Shown here in pieces: positions 25,657 through 33,200 of a stretch of DNA of 33,672 nt. How positions within the stretch are numbered: the stretch's first letter is position 1; each line of letters begins with the position of its first letter. The DNA is from CADEFF01 sp964569315 (lineage in GTDB: Bacteria > Pseudomonadota > Alphaproteobacteria > Dongiales > Dongiaceae), in NCBI GenBank assembly GCA_964569315.1, contig CAZMUZ010000032.1, positions 1 to 33,672 on the forward strand. Reading direction: 5' to 3'. Both the position numbers and the translations under genes were made by a program. The notes under the pieces were generated by a model. The model did no database searches. It had not been told where the DNA came from and saw only the letters and a program-made list of their open reading frames with translations.

Positions 25657-26682
25657 ATGAATCATCTTAAGCTATTGGCTGCGGGTGCTGTGATCGCAAC
25701 CTTTGGCGGCATCGCCGCCGCCGGCGCGACCACGCTCGAGCAAGTCACGTCGCGGGGACAATTGGTGTGCGGTGTGAACGGCCCGGCGGGCCTGACCGGC
25801 TTCGGCGTTCCGGACGACCAGGGCAACTGGACCGGCCTCGATGTCGATATGTGCCGCGCCGTCGCGGCAGCCGTGCTGGGCGACGCCACCAAGGTGAAGT
25901 TCGTTCCGCTCGGATCGAAGGAGCGTTTCACCGCGCTGCAGAGCGGCGAAATCGACATGCTGGCCCGGAACTCCACCTGGACCCTGTCGCGCGACACGGA
26001 CCTCGGCCTGGATTTCGTCGCGGTCAACTACTATGACGGCCAGGGTTTCATGGTCCGCAAGGACCTCGGGGTCGCCAGCGCCAAGGAACTCAGCGGTGCG
26101 ACCGTCTGCGTGCAGACAGGCACCACCACCGAGAAGAATCTCGCCGACTACTTCCGCACCAATGGCCTGGAGCTGAAGTCGGTCGTGTTCGAGACTGCCG
26201 ACCAGGCGCGTCAGGCCTATGACGAAGGTCGCTGCGACGCCTATACGACGGACGCTTCCGGCCTCGCCGCGGAACGGACCCAGCTCAAGGATCCCGGCAA
26301 CAACGTGATCCTGCCCGAGATCATCTCGAAGGAACCGCTCGGGCCGGCCGTGCGCCATGGCGACAACCAGTGGGGCGACATCGTCCGCTGGTCGTTCAAC
26401 GCCATGATCATCGGCGAGGAGTTCGGCATCACCCAGGCGAACGTCGACGAGAACAAGAGCTCGGACAACCCGGAAATCCGGCGCCTCCTCGGGGTCGAGG
26501 ACGAGATGGGCAAGATGCTCGGGATCTCGAACGAATGGGGCTACAACATCCTGAAGCAGGTCGGTAACTACGGCGAGAGCTTCGAGCGCAATGTGGGTCT
26601 CAAGACCCCGCTCGGGCTGGCGCGCGGCCTGAACGAACTGTGGAGCAAGGGCGGGCTGCAATACGCCCCGCCGGTGCGCTGA
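25657..26682 (+). CDS. aapJ: General L-amino-acid ABC transporter, periplasmic binding protein AapJ
   Basis: This 341-residue solute-binding protein has a signal peptide (hydrophobic stretch at about 5-22, cleavage near AGA-TT). The AapJ-type mature sequence includes LVCGVNGPAGLTGFGVPD, GLDVDMCRAVAAAVLGD and RFTALQSGEIDMLARNSTWT. It also has GATVCVQTGTTTEKNLADYF and a TTDASGLAAERTQL hinge segment. It binds a broad range of amino acids in the periplasm and delivers them to AapQM (family knowledge). The ATG at 25657 follows GGGAAGGA; a frame 48 codons longer upstream is rejected. Two hairpins separate it from aapQ and may allow higher expression of the binding protein. Confidence 0.96.
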   Translation: MNHLKLLAAGAVIATFGGIAAAGATTLEQVTSRGQLVCGVNGPAGLTGFGVPDDQGNWTGLDVDMCRAVAAAVLGDATKVKFVPLGSKERFTALQSGEIDMLARNSTWTLSRDTDLGLDFVAVNYYDGQGFMVRKDLGVASAKELSGATVCVQTGTTTEKNLADYFRTNGLELKSVVFETADQARQAYDEGRCDAYTTDASGLAAERTQLKDPGNNVILPEIISKEPLGPAVRHGDNQWGDIVRWSFNAMIIGEEFGITQANVDENKSSDNPEIRRLLGVEDEMGKMLGISNEWGYNILKQVGNYGESFERNVGLKTPLGLARGLNELWSKGGLQYAPPVR

Positions 26683-26712
26683 CCGGAAACGTCGAACGAC
26701 GGGCCGATCGAG

Positions 26713-26747
26713 GGGCGCGTCCGATCCCTGAGGGGTTGGGCGCGCCC
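26713..26747 (+). terminator. Hairpin after aapJ, possible leaky terminator or mRNA stabiliser
   Basis: GGGCGCGTCC (26713-26722) pairs with GGGCGCGCCC (26738-26747) over ten positions with one wobble. A 15-base loop contains a further CCC/GGG pairing. It is followed by TTCCGCTTT rather than a full T-run, which suggests partial termination within the operon. Confidence 0.5.
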
Positions 26748-26752
26748 TTCCG

Positions 26753-26775
26753 CTTTCGGCCCCTGAGGGCGAAAG
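26753..26775 (+). promoter_or_regulatory. Second intra-operon hairpin just before aapQ
   Basis: CTTTCG(G)CCC pairs with GGGCGAAAG around a CTGA loop, with one bulged G. It ends 13 bases before the aapQ start and leaves the ribosome-binding site GGGAGG free. It may protect the aapJ transcript end or modulate aapQ translation. Confidence 0.45.
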
Positions 26776-26788
26776 TCCGGGAGGTGCC

Positions 26789-27976
26789 ATGGCCGCGTCC
26801 GCCGAGCGCAGCGTAACGAGCGCCGTTCCGATCTGGCAGAACCGCACGGCGCGGGCGATCTTCTATCAGGCGATCGTGCTCGGCCTGCTGGCGCTGCTCG
26901 CCTACTTCTTTATCAGCAACACAGCGGCGAACCTCGCCAAGCGGGGCATCTCATCCGGCTTCGGGTTCCTGAACAACGTCGCCGGCTTCGACATCTCGTT
27001 CCGCCTCGTCGAGTACAACCTGCAATCGACCTATGGCGACGCGCTCGTCATCGGCATCCTGAATACGCTGCTCGTCTCCGCGCTCGGCATCGTCCTCGCG
27101 ACGATCCTCGGCTTCATCGTAGGCATGGCGCGGTTGTCGCGGAACTGGCTGATTGCCAAGCTCGCCGCCGTCTATGTCGACGGTATCCGGAACGTCCCGC
27201 TGCTGGCGCAGCTCATCTTCTGGTACTTCGGCGTGCTCTCGACCCTTCCGGGCGTGAAGCAAAGCCTGAGTATCTTCGATACCTTCTACCTCAATCAGCG
27301 CGGCCTCTTCATGCCCACGCCGAGCTTCGGTCCCGGCTTCTGGCCCGTCGCGGTCATGCTCGGGGTTGGCGTCGCGGCCGCGATCGCGGTGAGCCGCTGG
27401 GCGCGCCGCCGGCAGATGGCGACCGGCCGGCAGTTTCCGTCGTTCCGCGTCGGGCTCGCGCTCGTCTTCGGCCTGCCGATCCTGACGGGGCTGGTCGCCG
27501 GTTTTGACGTCGATTGGTCCTACCCGGAACTGAAGGGCTTCAACTTCGGCGGCGGCACGCAGATCATTCCCGAGCTGATCGCCCTTACGCTCGGGTTGTC
27601 CATCTATACGGCCGCCTTCATCGCGGAGATTGTGCGGTCCGGAATCATGGCGGTCAGCCACGGCCAGACCGAGGCGGCGCTCGCGCTCGGCCTCCGCCGC
27701 AAGCATGTCTCCCGGCTCGTGATTCTGCCTCAGGCATTGCGGGTCATCATCCCGCCGCTGACCAGCCAGTATCTGAACCTGACGAAGAACTCGTCGCTCG
27801 CGGTCTTCATCGGCTATCCGGAACTCGTCGCGGTGTTCGCCGGCACGACGCTGAACCAGACCGGGCAGGCGGTGGAAACCATCGTCATCACCATGTCGGT
27901 CTATCTGGCGATCAGCCTCGCCATCTCGGCTTTCATGAACTGGTACAACCGGCGCGTCGCGCTGGTGGAGCGCTGA
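26789..27976 (+). CDS. aapQ: Amino-acid ABC transporter permease AapQ
   Basis: This inner-membrane permease of 395 residues belongs to the polar amino-acid (HAAT) type with the long N-terminal domain typical of AapQ. It has a first helix (about 30-45) and a loop with SGFGFLNNVAGFDISFRLVEYN. A helix cluster then follows with the IGILNTLLVSALGIVLATILGFIVGMARLS segment. The ATPase-contact (EAA) loop is EAALALGLRRKHVSRLVILPQALRVIIPPLTSQYLNLTKNSSLAVFIGY. GGGAGG lies upstream of the ATG. The stop is four bases before aapM. Confidence 0.96.
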   Translation: MAASAERSVTSAVPIWQNRTARAIFYQAIVLGLLALLAYFFISNTAANLAKRGISSGFGFLNNVAGFDISFRLVEYNLQSTYGDALVIGILNTLLVSALGIVLATILGFIVGMARLSRNWLIAKLAAVYVDGIRNVPLLAQLIFWYFGVLSTLPGVKQSLSIFDTFYLNQRGLFMPTPSFGPGFWPVAVMLGVGVAAAIAVSRWARRRQMATGRQFPSFRVGLALVFGLPILTGLVAGFDVDWSYPELKGFNFGGGTQIIPELIALTLGLSIYTAAFIAEIVRSGIMAVSHGQTEAALALGLRRKHVSRLVILPQALRVIIPPLTSQYLNLTKNSSLAVFIGYPELVAVFAGTTLNQTGQAVETIVITMSVYLAISLAISAFMNWYNRRVALVER

Positions 27977-27980
27977 CGCC

Positions 27981-29108
27981 ATGAGCAACATCGAAGCGCG
28001 GACGACCTCCGAGTTCCCACCCGGGCAGCACCCCGATCTGCCGCCGCCGGTGGCCACGAGCGGCGTCGTGGGCTGGATCCGGCAGAACCTGTTTCCGACG
28101 CCGCTGAACGCCATCGCGACGCTGCTGGCGCTCTATGCGCTCTATCTCGTGCTGCCGCCGCTGTTCGACTGGCTGATCTTCGACGCCAACTGGCAGGAAG
28201 GCACGTCGCGCGCCGATTGCGTCAAGGAGGGGGCCTGCTGGACCATGATCCGGGCGCGCTTCGGCCAGCTCATGTACGGCTTCTACCCCGTGGACCAGCG
28301 CTGGCGCGTCGACGTCGCTTTCATCCTTCAGTTCGTCGCCATCGCCGGCGTGCTGATCGAGGGCATGCCCGGCAAGCGCTGGTTCGCGCTCTTCCTGTTC
28401 CTGGTCTATCCGTTCCTCGCCTATCTGCTGTTCTATGGCGGGTTCGGCCTGGTCGAGGTCGATACCTCGCTCTGGGGCGGGCTCATGCTGACGCTGATCC
28501 TGGCGACGACCGGCATCGCCGCCTCGCTGCCGATCGGTGTGGTGCTCGCGCTCGGCCGACGGTCCCACATGCCGGTGATCCGCATCGTGACCGTCGCCTT
28601 CATCGAGTTCGTGCGCGGCGTGCCGCTCATCACCGTGCTGTTCATGGCGTCGGTGATCTTTCCGCTCTTTCTCCCCGAGGGGATGAGCTTCGACAAGCTG
28701 GTGCGGGCGCTGGTCGGGATCTCGCTCTTCGCCGCCGCCTACATGGCGGAAGTCATCCGGGGCGGTCTGCAGGCCATTCCGCGGGGCCAGTACGAGGGCG
28801 CCATGTCGCTGGGTCTCGGCTACTGGAAGATGAACGCCTTCGTCATCCTGCCGCAGGCCTTGCGGATCTCGATCCCGGGCATCGTCAACAGCTTCATCGG
28901 CCTCTTCATGGACACCAACCTGGTGCTCATCATGGGGCTGATCGAGCTCCTCGGCATGGCGCAGTCGGCGACCCGCGATCCGGACTGGCTCGGCCTGATC
29001 AACACGGCGCTCGCCTTCGTCTCGCTGGTCTATTTCAGTTTCTGCTTCAGCATGTCCCGCTACAGCCAGTATCTCGAGCGCAAGCTCCATACCGGCTACA
29101 GGCGTTGA
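27981..29108 (+). CDS. aapM: Amino-acid ABC transporter permease AapM
   Basis: This is the second permease, 375 residues. It has a cytoplasmic N-terminus and several helices. The AapM-typical periplasmic segment ANWQEGTSRADCVKEGACW is present. The core includes GGLMLTLILATTGIAASLPIGVVLALGR and IEFVRGVPLITVLFMASVIFPLFLPEG. The EAA loop is YEGAMSLGLGYWKMNAFVILPQALRISIPGIVNSFIGLFMDTNLVLIMGL. It pairs with AapQ to form the channel. It begins four bases after aapQ and ends 14 bases before aapP. Confidence 0.96.
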   Translation: MSNIEARTTSEFPPGQHPDLPPPVATSGVVGWIRQNLFPTPLNAIATLLALYALYLVLPPLFDWLIFDANWQEGTSRADCVKEGACWTMIRARFGQLMYGFYPVDQRWRVDVAFILQFVAIAGVLIEGMPGKRWFALFLFLVYPFLAYLLFYGGFGLVEVDTSLWGGLMLTLILATTGIAASLPIGVVLALGRRSHMPVIRIVTVAFIEFVRGVPLITVLFMASVIFPLFLPEGMSFDKLVRALVGISLFAAAYMAEVIRGGLQAIPRGQYEGAMSLGLGYWKMNAFVILPQALRISIPGIVNSFIGLFMDTNLVLIMGLIELLGMAQSATRDPDWLGLINTALAFVSLVYFSFCFSMSRYSQYLERKLHTGYRR

Positions 29109-29122
29109 TCCCGGAGGCGTCC

Positions 29123-29896
29123 ATGTCCGCAATGGCCGAGAACCAGAAGTCCGATGCGACCCATGTGATGATCCATATGGACGGCGTCCATAAATGGTAC
29201 GGCCAGTTCCATGTCCTGAAGGACATCAACCTCTCGGTGCATACGGGCGAGCGGATCGTGATCTGCGGTCCGTCGGGTTCCGGGAAATCGACGCTGATCC
29301 GCTGCATCAACCGGCTGGAGGAGCATCAGCGCGGGCGCATCATCGTCGATGGCGTGGAGCTCACCGAGGATGTGAAGAAGATCGAGCAGGTCCGGCGCGA
29401 AGTCGGGATGGTGTTCCAGCACTTCAACCTGTTCCCGCATCTGACGGTGCTCGAGAATCTGACGCTGGCGCCGATCTGGGTCCGCCGCATGCCCAAGGCC
29501 GAGGCGGAGAAGGTCGCAAGGCACTATCTCGCGCGCGTCCGCATCCCGGAGCAGGCGGAAAAGTATCCGGGGCAGCTCTCGGGCGGCCAACAGCAGCGGG
29601 TCGCGATCGCCCGGTCGCTCTGCATGAATCCGAAAGTGATGCTGTTCGACGAGCCCACCTCGGCCCTCGATCCGGAGATGATCAAGGAGGTGCTCGAGGT
29701 GATGATCGAGCTCGCCCGGGAGGGGATGACGATGATCTGCGTAACCCACGAGATGGGCTTCGCCCGGACCGTCGCGAACCGGGTGATCTTCATGGATCGG
29801 GGGGAAATCATCGAGCAGAACGACCCCGAGAATTTTTTCCACCATCCGAAGTCCGAACGGACGAAATTATTCCTCAGCCAGATCCTCCACCACTGA
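29123..29896 (+). CDS. aapP: Amino-acid ABC transporter ATP-binding protein AapP
   Basis: This 257-residue ATPase drives AapQM. Walker A GPSGSGKST is at 49-57, the Q-loop is in GMVFQHFNLFPH (95-106), and the signature LSGGQQQR is at 152-159. Walker B VMLFDEP is at 172-178, followed by the SALD D-loop and the switch histidine H209 in VTHEMG. All catalytic elements are intact. The ATG at 29123 has GGAGG a few bases upstream; a long upstream frame overlapping aapM is rejected. This is the last gene of aapJQMP. An AT-rich gap of 382 bases then precedes the giant adhesin gene. Confidence 0.96.
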   Translation: MSAMAENQKSDATHVMIHMDGVHKWYGQFHVLKDINLSVHTGERIVICGPSGSGKSTLIRCINRLEEHQRGRIIVDGVELTEDVKKIEQVRREVGMVFQHFNLFPHLTVLENLTLAPIWVRRMPKAEAEKVARHYLARVRIPEQAEKYPGQLSGGQQQRVAIARSLCMNPKVMLFDEPTSALDPEMIKEVLEVMIELAREGMTMICVTHEMGFARTVANRVIFMDRGEIIEQNDPENFFHHPKSERTKLFLSQILHH

Positions 29897-29956
29897 AACC
29901 CAGCGATATCAGCGGTTTGAAATACCCCACACACATTAGTGTGCGTAAAAATATCT

Positions 29957-29997
29957 GTGGCAGGGAAGTGGCAGAGGTCGTTCCGGGGTGGCAGGGG
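29957..29997 (+). repeat. Three direct repeats GTGGCAG(G/A)G
   Basis: Copies begin at 29957, 29968 and 29988, spaced 11 and 20 bases apart, close to one and two helical turns. This phasing is consistent with operator-like sites for a DNA-binding protein. Chance is possible because the motif is short. Confidence 0.4.
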
Positions 29998-30083
29998 AGT
30001 ATTGGATGTATAGGCCGGTAAACAGGCGGCAAAAATTGAAGATATAATTCAAGTAAACTTAGTAGTTATCATAGAGAAAATTA

Positions 30084-30117
30084 TTAATTAGTAGTTAATA
30101 TCAGAGTTAATGGTTAA
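30084..30117. promoter_or_regulatory. CtrA-like full site plus half-site upstream of giant adhesin
   Basis: TTAATTAGTAGTTAA (30084-30098) fits TTAA-N7-TTAA. ATGGTTAA (30110-30117) is the reverse complement of the second known CtrA element, TTAACCAT. They lie about 160-195 bases upstream of the adhesin start. AT-richness raises the chance expectation, so confidence is moderate. Confidence 0.45.
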
Positions 30118-30278
30118 TTCTGGATGATATTCGATGCATATTTTCCGTGACTTTTAGCTGGGCTTTCGTTTTAACTCCCGGTCAACCTATCAACGAGTCG
30201 GTCCGTCTACGGAACCTTCAGAGACGCAGTGTGGAGCGTCCGGGGACGTAGGGGGCGGCGCAAAGCGGGAGTTACTAC

Positions 30279-33200
30279 ATGGCCCAGGGTACGAGCGGCA
30301 CCGCCGAAGGCGGCAACGCGACCGTCATCACCGTCACTGGCGACGAGGACATCCAGCTCCCGATCTCCCAGGAGGAGCTGAACACGGCGGTTCTGGAGGT
30401 CGTCGGCGACGATCTGAAGATCACGCTCGCGGATGGCCGCGTATTCATCCTTCTCGGCTTCGTGGACGCCTTCGACGGTACCCCGCCGACCTTCGTCACC
30501 GAAGGCGGTGCCGCGGTCGGCGCCGAAGAGCTGCTCGCCCAGCTTGGCCAGGGCCTTGAAGACATCCAGGCCGCGGCCGGCGGCGCGCAGGCCGGCACGG
30601 CGGCGCCGAACCAGCAGGCCTCCTTCACCCCCGGCCCGCAGCAGAGCCTGATCGGCGCGCTCAACGACGAGGGCCCGGTCGATCCGACCGCGCTCCGGTA
30701 TGGCCTCCCCGAGCCGCAGGACGATCAGCTCGACCTCGTCGAGGACGATGACGACGGCCTCCCGACGGCGAACCCGGACGAGCCGGATGGCGACCCGGAA
30801 GACAACTGCCTCGAGGAAGAGACCGAGAAGGTCTTCGGCCAGAAGCAGGAGTTCCAGATCCTGGATTCCGATCCGGACGAGGATTTCATTCCGAAGTCGG
30901 CGACCGGCAACATCGTGGCGAACGACGACTTCGGTCCGGACGGTCCGGGCGGCGTGGTTTCGGTCAACTTCAACGGCACCAACTACACGCCGGTCGGCAA
31001 CCAGATCGTCATCGACGATCCGAACGGCGCCTGGCGCCTGACGATCGATCTGAGCGGCGATCCGGCAGATCCGGTCGGCACGGGCTACGGCAATTACGAG
31101 TTCGAGCTGCTCGGGCCGATCGATCATAGCGGCGATGCCGACCGCCGGATCGACATCGTCTTCAACTACACGATCGAGGACGGCAACGGCAGCGAGGATT
31201 CCTCGACCCTCACGATCTGCATCGAGGACGGCGGCCCGGACGCGATCGACGACCTGAACCGCGTCACCGAGAGCCCCTCGGAAGGCTCGCCCAACACCGT
31301 TGACGGCAATGTTCTGACCGGCCAGGGGCAGGTCTACCAGAACATCTTCGACCAGAAGGGCGGCGACTTCGACGGTCCGGACACCGGCAAGCACGTCGTG
31401 TCGATCAGCTTCGGTGCGACCACCTATACGCCGACCGACGCGGATGTGAACAACCAGGTCAATATCGAGACCGACAACGGATTCCTGCTGTTCGATTTCG
31501 ACGACGGCTCCTATACCTTCACGGCGAAATCCGGTCTCGATAACAGCGTTTCGGACCCGCTGGTCGACCAGTTCACCTACACGATCGAGGATGCGGACGG
31601 CTCGCAGGATTCGGCCGTCCTCACCATCGAGATCGAAGGTCTGCTCGAATGGCGCATCGACCCGGACAGCTCCGTCATCGAGGGGCAGGCCGCCAGCTAC
31701 ACCGTCTCCTACACCGGCGGTCAGATCGGCGAGTTCGAGACAGTGCTGGTCACGGTCAATGCCAATAACGGCAGCGAGCCGAACGGTGCGACCGAAGGGC
31801 AGGACTTCACCGACATTTCGACGGTGCTGACCTTCACCGCCGGCGTTACGGCGCAGACGGTTTCGGTCCAGACGACTAACGACACGGTCCTGGAAAACGC
31901 CGAGACCTACAACGTCACGATCGACGTCAATTCAGGCCAGGGCGTCATCACCGACGGCACGGCCGACACGACGATCGTCGATCAGGATCAGCAGACGCTG
32001 CAGTGGCGCATCGATCCGGACAGCTCGGTGTTCGAGGGCAATGTAGCGAGCTACACGGTCTCCTACACGGGCGGCACGATCGACAACGACGTGACGGTGC
32101 TGGTGACGGTCAATGCCAATAACGGCGCGGAGCCGAATGGCGCCACCGAAGGCCAGGACTTCACCGATCTTCAGACGGTGCTGACCTTCACCGCCGGCGT
32201 GACGGCGCAGACGGTGAACATCCAGACGACCAACGACACGGTCCTGGAAAACGCCGAGACCTACAACGTCACCATCAACGTCAGCTCGAATCAGGGCCAG
32301 ATCGCGGACGGCACGGCGGATACCACGATCGTCGACCAGGATCAGCAGACGCTGCAGTGGAAGATCGATCCGGACAGCTCGGTGATCGAGGGCCAGGCGG
32401 CGACCTACACCGTCTCCTACACCAACGGCACGATCGACAACGACGTGACGGTGCTGGTCACGGTCAACGCCAATAACGGTGCGGAGCCGAACGGCGCGAC
32501 CGAGAACCAGGACTTCACGGATCTGCAGACCGTCCTCACCTTCACCGCGGGCGTCACGGCGCAGACGGTTTCGGTCCAGACGACCAACGACACGGTTCTG
32601 GAGAATGCCGAGACCTATAACGTCAACATCGCGGTCAGCGCCAATCAGGGCCAGATCGTCGACGGGACGGCCAACACCACGATCATCGATCAGGACCAGC
32701 AGACGCTGCAGTGGAAGATCGATCCGGACAGCTCGGTCATCGAAGGCAATGTCGCGAGCTACACCGTTTCCTATACGGGCGGCACGATCGACAACGACGT
32801 GACGGTCCTCGTCACGGTCAACGCCAATAACGGCGCGGAGCCGAATGGTGCCACCGAAGGCCAGGACTTCACCGACCTCTCGACGGTGCTGACCTTCACC
32901 GCGGGCGTGACGGCGCAGACGGTCAATATCCAGACCACGAACGACACGGTGCTGGAGAACGCCGAGACCTACAACGTCAACATCGCGGTCAGCGCGAACC
33001 AGGGCCAGGTCGTCGACGGGACGGCCAACACCACCATCCTCGACGGCGACCAGAACACGCTGCAGTGGAAGATCGATCCGGACAGCGAGGTCAACGAAGG
33101 CCAGGCGGCGACCTATACGGTCTCCTACACCAACGGCACGATCGACAACGACGTGACGGTGCTGGTCACGGTCAACGCCAATAGCGGCTCGAACCCGAAC

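Larger units (their letters stand above)
29897..30278 (+). promoter_or_regulatory. AT-rich leader and promoter region of the giant adhesin gene
   Basis: These 382 bases have no gene and stand out from the GC-rich surroundings, most strongly at about 30030-30160. They contain a five-base inverted repeat CACAC-ATTA-GTGTG (29930-29943), three GTGGCAG copies, a ten-base direct repeat TTAGTAGTTA (30059-30068 and 30088-30097), and CtrA-like sites. The adhesin start follows a GGGAG ribosome-binding site. Confidence 0.6.

Noticed and set aside
29957..29997. Sigma-54 promoter suggested by TGGCA sequences
   Set aside because: None of the three copies is followed at the right spacing by a TTGC-type -12 element.
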